From contig CADAEK010000019.1 of the NCBI GenBank assembly GCA_902786925.1, positions 1 to 64,000 on the forward strand: a stretch of 64,000 nucleotides of DNA, read 5' to 3'. The translations under genes and the position numbers were made by a program. The notes below the pieces were generated by a model. The model ran no database searches. It was given only the letters and a program-made list of their open reading frames with translations, and had not been told where the DNA came from. Positions 37,227 to 46,126 of the stretch are shown piece after piece. This DNA comes from an uncultured Bacteroidales bacterium. GTDB taxonomy: Bacteria > Bacteroidota > Bacteroidia > Bacteroidales > Bacteroidaceae. Positions within the stretch are counted from its first letter, which is position 1, and every line of letters begins with the position of its first letter.

Positions 37227-38837
37227 TTAGATTTCTCGATGCTGTTCGTGCCCTTCTACATAGATGGCGCTGAAGGGACGGACGGGGCAGAGATACTCGC
37301 ACTTGCCGCAGCCGATGCACTTCTCGTCGTTGATGACGGGTATCATGGGCAAGTCGTTCAACGCGCGCCAGTCCAGTTGGTTGCCCTCGCCGTCATACCA
37401 TTGTCCGTCTTTGGCATTCTGCTTGATACTGCTATCAACTGGCACCATCTGAATGGCTCCTGTCGGACAGTGGGCTGCACAGCTGCCACACTTCTGGTTT
37501 TGTGAGGCTGGCAGACAGTTCTGTCTGATCCACACCGCATGGCCAATCTGGATGGCCGTCTTTTCTTCTTTGGTGATGGGCCGGATGGCTCCTGTGGGAC
37601 AGATGTCGGAACAGCGTGTACATTCAGGCCTGCAGTATCCTTTGTTATACTCCATAGTAGGTTGCAGGAAGTGCGCCAGTTCGGTGGAGGGGCGCAGCAC
37701 TTCGTTCGGGCAGTTGGCAATGCAGAGCTGGCATGTCGTGCAATGCTGCTGTAGATTGGCTGCAGAGAGCGACCCTGGAGGGGTGAGTGCGGTCATGCGT
37801 ATAAGGGGCTGCTTGTCCTCGATGGCAGCGAGTCCTCCGTCCGTTGTTTTCTCTTGTGATTTGAGGGTGGCGGCAGCTACAGTGGCGCCTGTGATGGCCA
37901 GGAATGACCGGCGTGAGAGGTCCGACTTGTCTGTCTGACCTGCTTTTTTGTTGTTCTCGGATGGGGTTTCTGCCTTTTGAGAACGCTTTGGAAGCGCCAG
38001 ATGCAGCGCTCCGGTGCTGCACACTCCTTGGCAGTCTCCACAAGTTACGCAGCGGGTGTAGTCTATCGTGATAGGCTTTCCTGTCTCCACTTGGATGCAT
38101 GCAGCCTTGCAGTTCTTGGCGCAGAGTCCACATTTAAGGCACTTCTCACGTTGCACCCGCATCTTCAGCAAAGAGCACTTGGCGATGTAGCCGAGCACGG
38201 TGCCCACGGGACAGATGGTGTTGCAGTAGGTGCGTCCGTGCATGAAGGCCAGGACAAAGAGGATAAGCATGGTTGCAGCCGAGATGATGACCAGCAGGGT
38301 GGGGTTGTTGTGCGGTTCCACCTGATAGAACATGAAATTGTCATTGGCTTCTGACCACAGCGCCAGCAAGTTGTTGATGCCGATGTAGATAGGCTGCAGG
38401 AGCGATGCCACCATGCGGCCGTACGTGCTGTAAGGCGCCAAGAAAATGGCTCCGGCATTGAACCCCGTTTCCAGCATGATGATGAAGAGCAACAGCACGC
38501 CCAGTCGTAGCCAGGTCTTGGGCTTCGAGTAGCTGTACCGGTTGGCGAATTTTGCCCTTTTGCTTTTGCGGAAAATGCGCCAGTTGCCAATCCACGCGAA
38601 AAAGTCCTGGAGAACGCCCAGAGGACAGACCACGGAGCAATAGATGCGACCCAGCAACAGTGTGGAAATGAGCACGATGCCGATGGAAACAAAATTGAGA
38701 GCCAGTACGCTGGGCAGGAATTGCAGTTTGGCCATCCAGCCTATGAACGGCTGGACGGTTCCTGTGAAGTCAAGAAACAAAAGAGTGATTCCCAGCACAA
38801 AAACAATGGCGAGAATCCTGCGGGTTTGCTTTAGCAT
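37227..38837 (-). CDS. NapH-like membrane polyferredoxin with internal twin-arginine segment
   Basis: Protein of 536 residues from ATG at 38837. About five membrane helices in residues 1-230 carry the NapH-type GRIYCSVVCPLG and GRTYCNTICPVG motifs. Two cytoplasmic-type clusters follow (CLKCGLCAKNC, CVTCGDCQGVC). Near residue 308 comes LSRRSFLAITGATVAAATL, a twin-arginine motif plus hydrophobic stretch. Beyond it lie four more Cys-rich motifs (CTTCQLCIANC, CTRCSDICPTGA, CGSCAAHCPTGA, CIGCGKCEYLC). The layout reads as a NapH-NapG fusion in which the C-terminal half is moved across by Tat. Electron donor and acceptor are unknown. Confidence 0.85.
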   Translation of the reverse strand: MLKQTRRILAIVFVLGITLLFLDFTGTVQPFIGWMAKLQFLPSVLALNFVSIGIVLISTLLLGRIYCSVVCPLGVLQDFFAWIGNWRIFRKSKRAKFANRYSYSKPKTWLRLGVLLLFIIMLETGFNAGAIFLAPYSTYGRMVASLLQPIYIGINNLLALWSEANDNFMFYQVEPHNNPTLLVIISAATMLILFVLAFMHGRTYCNTICPVGTVLGYIAKCSLLKMRVQREKCLKCGLCAKNCKAACIQVETGKPITIDYTRCVTCGDCQGVCSTGALHLALPKRSQKAETPSENNKKAGQTDKSDLSRRSFLAITGATVAAATLKSQEKTTDGGLAAIEDKQPLIRMTALTPPGSLSAANLQQHCTTCQLCIANCPNEVLRPSTELAHFLQPTMEYNKGYCRPECTRCSDICPTGAIRPITKEEKTAIQIGHAVWIRQNCLPASQNQKCGSCAAHCPTGAIQMVPVDSSIKQNAKDGQWYDGEGNQLDWRALNDLPMIPVINDEKCIGCGKCEYLCPVRPFSAIYVEGHEQHREI

Positions 38838-38906
38838 CAGTTTTATCTTGGTAGAGGTTCTATAATCAGTTTGTTTTGATAAAAGATATATAATGTGCTT
38901 GGGGCA

Positions 38907-38914
38907 CAAATGTA
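38907..38914 (-). promoter_or_regulatory. Possible -7 element for the Tat-substrate operon
   Basis: The minus strand reads TACATTTG, fitting TAnnTTTG, about 70 bases ahead of the polyferredoxin ATG. No matching -33 element is clear, so this is a weak call. Confidence 0.42.
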
Positions 38915-39028
38915 GCAACTATTTTTCGAATACAGGCATAAACGCGCGTTTTTTTTGCTAAAACGCTATGGAACGTCTTGGCACCCCCCCCCCGCAATCG
39001 GAATAGAGAAGGTGCCGATGCGGATGTC

Positions 39029-39112
39029 TTTCTAAACTTTCAAAATAAATTTCTAAACTTGGAAATAATTTTTTCAAACTTAGGAAAAATTTTTTTAAAC
39101 TTTAGAAATTTT
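39029..39112. repeat. Tandem array of four 21-bp palindromic units
   Basis: Four imperfect units start at 39029, 39050, 39071 and 39092, exactly 21 bases apart. Each follows the pattern TTTCTAAACTTTAGAAA, a palindrome centred on C, with AT-rich filler. The 21-base period places every unit on the same face of the helix. The array ends about 148 bases before the cysS -33 element. Confidence 0.88.
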
Positions 39113-39260
39113 GTTCGTCAGTTATGAATCTTGATTCGCAACCTATGAATAAGCTTGTCGAGCAGAATGAAGAGAGACTTTTGTGAGTGTGTCTGTAAGC
39201 GTTTCTTTATACCATATATAGGGTACTTTTTTTGCTGCTGCGTAAAAAAGGCGGGCTTTT

Positions 39261-39292
39261 TTTGGTGCTGTGCGCTCTTAGTTGTACCTTTG
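39261..39292 (+). promoter_or_regulatory. Promoter of cysS
   Basis: TTTG at 39261-39264 and TACCTTTG at 39285-39292, spaced by 20 bases, match the consensus closely. The cysS ATG lies 28 bases further on. Confidence 0.8.
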
Positions 39293-39320
39293 TAGCTGAT
39301 TTAGTATAAGAAAAGAAAGA

Positions 39321-40823
39321 ATGGAACAGGCACTTTACGTCTACAACACCCTGACCAGAAAGAAAGAGGTGTTCCGCCCACTGCATGCGCCACACGTGGG
39401 CATGTACGTCTGCGGACCTACAGTATATGGTGACGCACATCTTGGACACGCACGTCCAGCAATTACATTTGATATCGTTTTCCGCTTCCTCAGCCACATT
39501 GGCTACAAAGTGCGCTATGTGCGCAACATCACCGATGTGGGCCATCTGGAGCATGATGCCGACGAAGGCGAGGACAAGATTGCCAAGAAGGCACGCTTGG
39601 AGCAGCTGGAGCCTATGGAAGTGGCACAGTATTACACCAACCGCTACCACGAGGCAATGGAGGCCCTCAACTGCTTGCCACCCAGCATCGAACCGCATGC
39701 TACGGGCCACATCATCGAACAGCAGCAGCTGGTGAAACAGATTCTGGATAATGGCTTCGCCTACGAAAGCAACGGCTCCATCTATTTCGATGTGGAAAAA
39801 TATAACAAGGTGCATAAGTACGGCATCCTCTCAGGACGCAATCTGGAAAATGTGAAGGACGCAAGCCGTGACTTGGCAGGAGTGGGCGAGAAGAAGAATC
39901 AAGCCGACTTCGCCCTCTGGAAGGCTGCGCAGCCTGAGCACATCATGCGCTGGCCATCGCCCTGGAGTGATGGTTTCCCAGGTTGGCACTGCGAGTGCAC
40001 CGCCATGGGCAGAAAGTATCTCGGCAGCCACTTTGATATTCACGGTGGCGGCATGGACCTGATTTTCCCTCACCACGAGTGCGAGATAGCCCAATCTGTA
40101 GCCAGCCAGGGCGATCAGATGGTGACTTACTGGATGCACAACAACATGATTACCATCGACGGACAGAAGATGGGCAAATCGCTCGGTAACTTCATCACTT
40201 TGCCTCAGTTCTTCAGCGGCGACCACCCGAAGCTTGACCGTGCCTACTCGCCTATGACCATCCGCTTCTTCATCCTGCAGGCACACTACCGCTCTACGGT
40301 GGATTTCAGCAATGATGCGCTTCAGGCTGCAGAAAAGGGATTGGAACGCCTGCTCGATGCATGGAAGGCGTTGCAGAGCATCCAGCCTGCAGCGAATGGC
40401 TCTGTGGGCACAGACTTTGTGGAGACGCTCAAGCAAAACTGCTACGACGCGATGTACGATGACTTTAACACGCCTATCGTCATCTCTCACCTCTTTGAGG
40501 CCACGAAGACCATCAATTCTATTGTGGACAAGAAAGAAACCATCACGGCTGAAGCACTCGAAGCCCTCAAAGAGACATTCAAACTTTTTGCCTTCGACCT
40601 GCTGGGCATCAAGCAGAGCACCTCGGCTGCTGCAGGCGCCGGTGTGAGCGATGCTCGCGAAGAGGCTTTCGGCAAGGTGGTAGATATGCTGCTCGAACAG
40701 CGCTCAAAGGCCAAGGCCAACAAGGACTGGGCTACCAGCGATATGATTCGCGACAACTTGGCTGCGCTTGGCTTTGAGGTGAAGGACACCAAGGACGGTT
40801 TCACTTGGAAACTGAACAAGTAA
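39321..40823 (+). CDS. cysS: Cysteinyl-tRNA synthetase
   Basis: Class I synthetase of 500 residues that charges tRNA-Cys. The N-terminus has [16 protein letters not shown], combining a zinc-ligand cysteine with the HIGH motif; [15 protein letters not shown] and HHECEIAQS supply the other zinc ligands; KMGKSLGN near residue 283 is the KMSKS motif. A C-terminal DALR-like helical region completes the usual length. Confidence 0.97.
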   Translation: MEQALYVYNTLTRKKEVFRPLHAPHVGMYVCGPTVYGDAHLGHARPAITFDIVFRFLSHIGYKVRYVRNITDVGHLEHDADEGEDKIAKKARLEQLEPMEVAQYYTNRYHEAMEALNCLPPSIEPHATGHIIEQQQLVKQILDNGFAYESNGSIYFDVEKYNKVHKYGILSGRNLENVKDASRDLAGVGEKKNQADFALWKAAQPEHIMRWPSPWSDGFPGWHCECTAMGRKYLGSHFDIHGGGMDLIFPHHECEIAQSVASQGDQMVTYWMHNNMITIDGQKMGKSLGNFITLPQFFSGDHPKLDRAYSPMTIRFFILQAHYRSTVDFSNDALQAAEKGLERLLDAWKALQSIQPAANGSVGTDFVETLKQNCYDAMYDDFNTPIVISHLFEATKTINSIVDKKETITAEALEALKETFKLFAFDLLGIKQSTSAAAGAGVSDAREEAFGKVVDMLLEQRSKAKANKDWATSDMIRDNLAALGFEVKDTKDGFTWKLNK

Positions 40824-40830
40824 TAGAAAG

Positions 40831-41010
40831 ATGGATAAACTGAAAAAAGTGTTCATGACCATATCGCTCGTGTTCATCGTCATTTGCTTTGGCGCGTGCG
40901 TATGGCTCTATTCTGTGCTGCAGGACAACATGTCCCTGACGCTGATGGTAGCGTTCTTCTTGGCGCTGATATGGTTCGGCATCAATGTCAGAAACATCTA
41001 TAAAAACTAA
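40831..41010 (+). CDS. 59-residue two-helix membrane protein
   Basis: A short frame starting at ATG 40831, seven bases after cysS, encodes MDKLKKVFMTISLVFIVICF, a short loop, and a second hydrophobic stretch SLTLMVAFFLALIWFGIN ending RNIYKN. A basic start, two helices and a stop in good register with the next gene 17 bases on make it likely real. No family is recognised. Confidence 0.62.
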   Translation: MDKLKKVFMTISLVFIVICFGACVWLYSVLQDNMSLTLMVAFFLALIWFGINVRNIYKN

Positions 41011-41027
41011 TTATAACTCTATTAACA

Positions 41028-41480
41028 ATGAAAAAACTTACTATCCTATGTCTTCTGTGCCTGGCTTCAATGGGAGCAATGGCCAAAAGCCTTGTGCTCA
41101 CGTTGAGTGATGGCACACTTGTTTATTATTTGTTAGGTGGCGAAACAGACCCTCGCATGCGTTTTGTGGAGGGAAAGATTGAGGTCAACACAGATGTGTA
41201 TGAGATTTCAGGCATCAAGAACTTTTACATCTCTAACGAGGATGACCCCGTGGGCATTGACGATGCGCAAGCACCGGCAGGCGCTCGCTTCAGCGCAAAC
41301 ACATTCATCATCAATGCTGAAGCAGTAAAGGCTGTGAAAGTGTATGCAGACAACGGCACCGAGGTGCAGGCGAACGTGACAGAGGCGAATGGCCTCGTAT
41401 CTGTGGGGCTCAACGGCTTGAAGCGTGGCGTTTACATTATCAGTACGGGAAAGGCATCCTTCAAGGTGATGAAGAAGTAA
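41028..41480 (+). CDS. Small secreted protein with T9SS type A-like sorting domain
   Basis: Protein of 150 residues with a signal peptide (cleaved near GAMA). The N-terminal half has the SLVLTLSDGTLVYYLLGGE pattern seen in many Prevotellaceae secreted proteins. Residues about 75-150 fit a T9SS type A sorting domain: VKVYADNGTEVQANV, VSVGLNGLKRGVYII and a final FKVMKK. It is therefore probably passed through the PorKLMN machine and modified at the surface. Little is left for a functional domain besides the sorting signal. Confidence 0.72.
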   Translation: MKKLTILCLLCLASMGAMAKSLVLTLSDGTLVYYLLGGETDPRMRFVEGKIEVNTDVYEISGIKNFYISNEDDPVGIDDAQAPAGARFSANTFIINAEAVKAVKVYADNGTEVQANVTEANGLVSVGLNGLKRGVYIISTGKASFKVMKK

Positions 41481-41513
41481 TCCCCAAAGGCAATAAAAAT
41501 AAAATACGGCTAT

Positions 41514-43628
41514 ATGAAGAAGTTGTTTTCAGTGCTGGCTGCAGTTGTGGGCTTGACCGTCAGCATTGTTGTGAATGCTCAGGAGAAGCCTCAGGCATTG
41601 TGGATTCAGTTTGATGACCGCTTTACAGCGAATGAGGTGATAGACCTCTCTAATGTCGATTCTATCGACTTCAAGAAGGCGACGATGAAGTTCTATAAGC
41701 ATTCGGAGAATACAGGCCAAGTGACAACCTCGTCGCGTACTTACCGTTCGGGTGCGGCATATCAGCTGGGCACCCCCGAACGCTACTTGGTGAAGCCTTG
41801 GACATATAACTCTAACGACTATACGAACGAAAATTCTCAGTTCTGCTTTCAGCGCAGTGCCGAGAGCGAGCACTTTGTCATCTTTTGGGCAAAGGGCTTG
41901 ACACTGCAGAAGAACGGCAATCTGACAGGTGGCGCATCCACTTCTGTGTGCAATGTGAACACGCTGCTGAAGAACGCAGAGAAGATTTGGGATGTGTATG
42001 TGAAGGATTTGGGCTTCTTAGAGCCTGGCAATTCCACGACCGACAACGTGAAGATTCACATGTATGTAGTGAATCAGTCTGAATGGCGTGCTGACGGCAG
42101 TGGCGTAGGAGGTCAATACTGGGTAGCTGGTTCAGGTTCGACAAAGACCGCTAAGGAATACAGGACAGGTATGTTCCACTGCAATGCATGGGCGGCCAGC
42201 AACAATGTGACGGTGGCACACGAGATAGGTCACACCTTCCAGTATCTGGTTAGCGCCGACTTGGGCGACACCCATGGACTGAACTATGGTTTTGGTGCGA
42301 ATGCTTCTGGAGGTAACGAATGGTGGGAAGACTGCGCCAACTGGCAGGCTCACAAGGTGTATCCCGCTGAGCAGTTTACTACGAACTGGGGCAACAATCA
42401 GGAAATGCACCACATGAACATCATGAGCGAGAATGCTCGATATAACAACTGCTACTATCATGACTGGTGGTGCCAGCAGCACGGACTGAATACTATCGCC
42501 CGTGTGTGGCGCGAATCCATCAAGCCAGAGGACCCGATTGAGGCTTATATGCGCATTTTCGATTTGACACCCGAGACATTCGCTGATGAGCAATACATGG
42601 GTTATGCGCACATCGCCAGCATGGACATTGACCGCTGGAAACAATACGGACAAGGACTGATTGGCAGTGAACGTCAGCGTCTGATAGGGGCATCAGCATC
42701 TATCTTGGAGAATTTCCTTGATGGTGACAACGACTATTGGGTAGTGGACCCGCAATTCTGCCCAGAAAACTATGGTTATAATGCTAATCCCATGAAGGTG
42801 CCTGCAGCGGGTACGGAGATTAAGGCCCATTTCAAGGGAATCGTCCGTGCTGAAGGCTACCGCTCAGTCAACAGGCTTAGAGCAGGCTGGCGCTATGGCT
42901 TTGTGGCTTACAGCAGCAATGGTGCTCGCACGTATGGTGAAATGGGACGCGATGCGGAAGGCGATGTGACGCTGACTGTACCGGAGAATTGCACTCATCT
43001 GTGGTTTGTGGTGATGGGCGCACCGACAAGCTATTGGCGCCATCCATGGGATGAGGATACCAGCAACGACGAACAGTGGCCCTATGCTGTGAAGTTCGAT
43101 GGCACCGATCCTTTTGGCGCTAACAAGTTCTATGGCGACTATCCAGAAGACTATGCACGCAAGGATACAACGGTGGTGATTCACGCTAACTTGGCGTATA
43201 ACTCAACCCAGTACACTAGCATACAGGTACCATATGATATGGATGCCATCAGCAAAGCGCTCGGTGTGAGCACTCAGCAGATGAAGGCGCTCAAATGCAG
43301 CTCTACCAGCAAGGGGGTACCAGGAACAATTGACTTTGTAGGTACAAGTACCAATGGAAATGATACGTATGGCCCTACAACTTCAACATCGAACGATAAA
43401 GTGTATGGTCATTGGTTCAAGACGACGGGTGACGTGATTAATTATAATACCACTACATCTGCTATCTACGCTGAACTCTCAACAGAGAACTACAGCTGCA
43501 AGGTGGGGCAGTATCCTGGCCATCTGCGCAAAGGGAAAAGCTATGTGTTCCGTCAGGCCTTCATTTACACGCACACCGATGGTAAGCAGTATAAGGCGAC
43601 GATGGAGGTGCATCTGAATGTGGTCTGA
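41514..43628 (+). CDS. DUF6055-type secreted zinc-peptidase-like protein
   Basis: Secreted protein of 704 residues with a signal peptide ending near VNAQ. An N-terminal FDDRFTANEVIDLSNVDSID segment is followed by a metallopeptidase-like domain with SEHFVIFWAKG, VAHEIGHTFQYLV (HEIGH at residues 236-240) and GGNEWWEDCANWQA, where Glu or Asp could be the third zinc ligand. The C-terminal region is beta-rich. Substrate unknown; no sorting domain is seen at the end. It follows the small secreted protein by 33 bases. Confidence 0.77.
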   Translation: MKKLFSVLAAVVGLTVSIVVNAQEKPQALWIQFDDRFTANEVIDLSNVDSIDFKKATMKFYKHSENTGQVTTSSRTYRSGAAYQLGTPERYLVKPWTYNSNDYTNENSQFCFQRSAESEHFVIFWAKGLTLQKNGNLTGGASTSVCNVNTLLKNAEKIWDVYVKDLGFLEPGNSTTDNVKIHMYVVNQSEWRADGSGVGGQYWVAGSGSTKTAKEYRTGMFHCNAWAASNNVTVAHEIGHTFQYLVSADLGDTHGLNYGFGANASGGNEWWEDCANWQAHKVYPAEQFTTNWGNNQEMHHMNIMSENARYNNCYYHDWWCQQHGLNTIARVWRESIKPEDPIEAYMRIFDLTPETFADEQYMGYAHIASMDIDRWKQYGQGLIGSERQRLIGASASILENFLDGDNDYWVVDPQFCPENYGYNANPMKVPAAGTEIKAHFKGIVRAEGYRSVNRLRAGWRYGFVAYSSNGARTYGEMGRDAEGDVTLTVPENCTHLWFVVMGAPTSYWRHPWDEDTSNDEQWPYAVKFDGTDPFGANKFYGDYPEDYARKDTTVVIHANLAYNSTQYTSIQVPYDMDAISKALGVSTQQMKALKCSSTSKGVPGTIDFVGTSTNGNDTYGPTTSTSNDKVYGHWFKTTGDVINYNTTTSAIYAELSTENYSCKVGQYPGHLRKGKSYVFRQAFIYTHTDGKQYKATMEVHLNVV

Positions 43629-43683
43629 ATCGGAGAATAAGTCCATATTTTGTGTAGAGAAAGGCTACAAAGGCGTTTGAAAG

Positions 43684-43715
43684 TTTGGAGGAGAAGTTGA
43701 AATGCCATATCTTTG
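43684..43715 (+). promoter_or_regulatory. Promoter of the OmpA-family gene
   Basis: TTTG at 43684-43687 and TATCTTTG at 43708-43715 are 20 bases apart. The leader to the ATG is about 50 bases and AT-rich, common for abundant Bacteroidetes outer-membrane proteins. Confidence 0.8.
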
Positions 43716-43768
43716 CACATAGGTACATATAAAAAGGTATTTAATTCATTAAAATCAAACTGAGAGTT

Positions 43769-44917
43769 ATGAAAAAGATTCTTCTATCAATCGTCGTTGC
43801 TGCTTCTTCTATTGCAGCAAACGCTCAAGTAGCGGTTGAGGAAAGCAAGTTCCTTGACAACTGGTCATTAGGTATTCAGGGCGGTGTCTTTGAGCCAACC
43901 GTAGGACAGAATGTCTTTAACACCATGCGTGCTGGCGTGAATGTTGAAATCGCAAAGCAGATTTCTCCAGTCTTTGGCATCAGCGCCAACTATTTCGCTG
44001 GCATCAATGCCAATAACGCAACTCCTACTTCTTATGTGTTCTGGGGAAAAGAAAACGCATGGGGCGATGTGACTCCTAAGACTGCTTTCGACTTTGGCAA
44101 CCTTGGTGCTAACGCTCTGATTAACCTCCACAATCTCTTCTATGGTTACAAGGGACAGCCTCGCGCGTTTGAACTCGTTGCACGTGCTGGCGCAGGCTGG
44201 GGCTACATCATGGGCAACTGCTATCCTCAAGGAGAAGGTTCTGAGGCATACAATACTGTAACAGCCAACTTCGGTCTCGACTTCAACGTGAACGTGGGTA
44301 AGGCAAAGGCTCTTTCTGTGAACGTAAAGCCTGCCATCTCTTTCTGGGATGTGGCTGCTGGTCTTCATGCCAATAAATCAAACCTTCAGTTGCTTGCAGG
44401 TCTGACCTACCACTTCAAGAACGCGAATGGCCTCCACTACTTCAAGACATACAATGTCGGTGAGATGCAGGCTACAATCGATCGCCTGAATGCAGAGCTT
44501 GCTAAGAAGCCAAAGGAGGTTATTAAGGAAGTTGAGGTCATCAGAGAAGTAGAGAAGCCTGTTGAGGTCGTCAAGACGGTTAAGGAGACTACTCAGCTTG
44601 CTCCAGTAGTGATTTTCCAGCTTGGCAAGAGCACAATTGATGCTTCACAGCGTCCATCTGTAGCCATGATTGCCACATACATGAAGAACCACCCAACAAG
44701 CAAGGTGGCTGTTTATGGCTATGCTTCTCCTGAGGGCAATGCTGAACTCAACCAGAAACTTTCTGACGCTCGTGCTAAGGCTGTGTACGACATGCTGGTC
44801 AACACTTACAAGATTTCTCCAGAGCGTCTTTCTCACAAGGGACTTGGTGTAACAGACGAACTCTTCGACGAGAACGACTGGAATCGTGTGGCCACCTTCA
44901 TTGAGGAGAGCAAATAA
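43769..44917 (+). CDS. OmpA-family outer-membrane protein
   Basis: Protein of 382 residues with signal peptide (ANAQ), an eight-strand-like barrel in residues about 25-215, a Lys/Glu/Val linker (PKEVIKEVEVIREVEKPVEV) and a C-terminal OmpA peptidoglycan-binding domain (VAVYGYASPEGNAELNQKLS, DARAKAV, SHKGLGVTDELF). It anchors the outer membrane to the cell wall. Strong promoter and dedicated terminator point to a monocistronic, abundant product. Confidence 0.92.
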   Translation: MKKILLSIVVAASSIAANAQVAVEESKFLDNWSLGIQGGVFEPTVGQNVFNTMRAGVNVEIAKQISPVFGISANYFAGINANNATPTSYVFWGKENAWGDVTPKTAFDFGNLGANALINLHNLFYGYKGQPRAFELVARAGAGWGYIMGNCYPQGEGSEAYNTVTANFGLDFNVNVGKAKALSVNVKPAISFWDVAAGLHANKSNLQLLAGLTYHFKNANGLHYFKTYNVGEMQATIDRLNAELAKKPKEVIKEVEVIREVEKPVEVVKTVKETTQLAPVVIFQLGKSTIDASQRPSVAMIATYMKNHPTSKVAVYGYASPEGNAELNQKLSDARAKAVYDMLVNTYKISPERLSHKGLGVTDELFDENDWNRVATFIEESK

Positions 44918-44951
44918 GCGGGTAGTTCCACATTATTATATATAAAGAGCA

Positions 44952-44992
44952 AATGGCCGTATCCTTTTTTTGGGGTACGGCTATTTTTTTTT
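44952..44992 (+). terminator. Terminator after the OmpA-family gene
   Basis: GCCGTATCC and GGGGTACGGC form a stem with one mismatch around a T-rich loop, followed by a run of nine T residues. Confidence 0.8.
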
Positions 44993-45101
44993 ACATATTC
45001 ATTAAACCATTTTATTTCTTTGGCGTCATATAGACTGAAAACTCGTATTGTGCGAGGATGAAGAAACAAAAACGTCAATCCTTTCAAGCCACAACGCAAG
45101 C

Positions 45102-45641
45102 ATGAAAAAGAACCTGGTATTAGCAGCTGTGTTAGCACTTGTGTCACTGACGACAATGGCACAGAACCCCAATAGAGGACAGCGGCAACGCTTTGATCCG
45201 ACAGAGATGTATAACCGAATGGCAGAGCGTCTTGCTAAACAGTTGAAGCTTGATGACGACAAGGCAGAAGCATTCAAGGTGCTTTACCTTGATTATCAGA
45301 CTGCACGGCAGAATGCGGAGAAGCCCCAAGGAGAGAATGCAAATCAGACGAACCCTGATTTTAAGAAGATGACAGATGAGGAGGCAACCGCTTTGATTGA
45401 AAAGCAATTCGCTGCACAGGAGGCGCAGCTGGCTGTAGATAAAGACTATTTGCCCAAGTTCCTGCAACTGCTCACGCCGGTACAGGCGGCACAAGTCTAT
45501 CTCCGGCGCTCGGGCATGCAGTCCACTCGCTCTCAACAAGGGGGTACGGGACGTCCTGCTGGAGGCTTCGGAGGAGGCTTCGGAGGAGGCTTTGGCGGAG
45601 GTTTCGGAGGCGGCAACTTCGGTGGTGGTAATGCCTTCTAA
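45102..45641 (+). CDS. Spy/DUF4890-like periplasmic protein with Gly-Phe-rich tail
   Basis: Secreted protein of 179 residues from ATG at 45102, which starts a clean signal peptide (MKKNLVLAAVLALVSLTTMA). The mature N-terminus is Arg/Gln-rich with YNRMAERLAKQLKLDDDKAEAF, a helical LTxxQ-like pattern recalling Spy/CpxP and DUF4890 proteins. The C-terminus is a GGFGGGF repeat (about 45560-45640). Chaperone-like function is a guess. Possibly also read from the region after the OmpA terminator, but no consensus promoter is clear. Confidence 0.68.
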   Translation: MKKNLVLAAVLALVSLTTMAQNPNRGQRQRFDPTEMYNRMAERLAKQLKLDDDKAEAFKVLYLDYQTARQNAEKPQGENANQTNPDFKKMTDEEATALIEKQFAAQEAQLAVDKDYLPKFLQLLTPVQAAQVYLRRSGMQSTRSQQGGTGRPAGGFGGGFGGGFGGGFGGGNFGGGNAF

Positions 45642-45768
45642 CGCCTTGCGGTAACTACGAATAGGTGACATTTTTCACCAAAAGTAACAAAAGAAGTGCA
45701 ATAATACGTAAAAGAATACATATTTTTAGTTTTTTTGAAATTTGTTATGAAAATCTTCTCTCAGAAAG
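45642..45768. other. Spacer before the T9SS promoter
   Basis: AT-rich. A short GGTGA / TCACC stem at about 45664-45679 lacks a T-run. No gene seen. Confidence 0.5.
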
Positions 45769-45799
45769 TTGACGGAATGGTTCTTATTCCTTAACTTTG
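45769..45799 (+). promoter_or_regulatory. Promoter upstream of the porPKLMN leader
   Basis: TTG at 45769-45771 and TAACTTTG at 45792-45799 are 20 bases apart. It is the only consensus match before porP, yet lies about 330 bases from the porP ATG, which gives a long leader. Confidence 0.7.
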
Positions 45800-45850
45800 C
45801 AACAAGATAAGTACCTATGATTGGATATTAACTAACTCTGTTTTTTAGTG

Positions 45851-45888
45851 GGGAGTCTGAGATGTGAATCTAGGGCTTCCTTTTTTTA
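45851..45888 (+). terminator. Terminator-like hairpin in the porP leader (possible attenuator)
   Basis: GGGAGTCT pairs with GGGCTTCC, using G-U pairs, and an inner AGAT/ATCT helix extends the stem; seven T residues follow. It lies about 45 bases after the expected transcription start. It could end a short RNA or attenuate the T9SS operon. Confidence 0.6.
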
Positions 45889-46126
45889 TGTACTTATTCT
45901 CCTATCTCTCTAATCACAATTTTTCAAGCGTTTCCACGATTATCTTTATCCTTGCATTGCCTGAATTGCTGATGGCATGTTGGTGTAGTTCTCCAAACAG
46001 TCAATGTGTGGGTGCTTACGAGCATCGGTGTGTGGACATCTGTTGTTTTTCCAGGGATAGCACTCATGGGAAGATTTCTTTACCCTTTCACACAATAAAA
46101 CGCGAGAAAAAGAGTTATTTCTAATA
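45889..46126. other. Distal porP leader
   Basis: Transcribed leader if RNA polymerase passes the hairpin. An 86-codon frame (45864-46124) covers it, but it begins inside the hairpin, has atypical composition (many Cys and Ser) and no recognisable features, so I do not call it a gene. No second promoter is evident. Confidence 0.5.

Larger units (their letters stand above)
38838..39260. other. Divergent control region with poly-C tract and 21-bp repeats
   Basis: No gene is supported in this stretch between the polyferredoxin (minus) and cysS (plus). It contains the minus-strand -7 element at 38907, a run of ten C at 38984-38993 and the 21-bp tandem palindrome array at 39029-39112. The rest is AT-rich and unremarkable. 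Confidence 0.7.

Noticed and set aside
45864-46124. 86-codon open frame in the porP leader
   Set aside because: Starts within the terminator-like hairpin with GTG, unusual Cys/Ser content, no family signature; more likely leader sequence.
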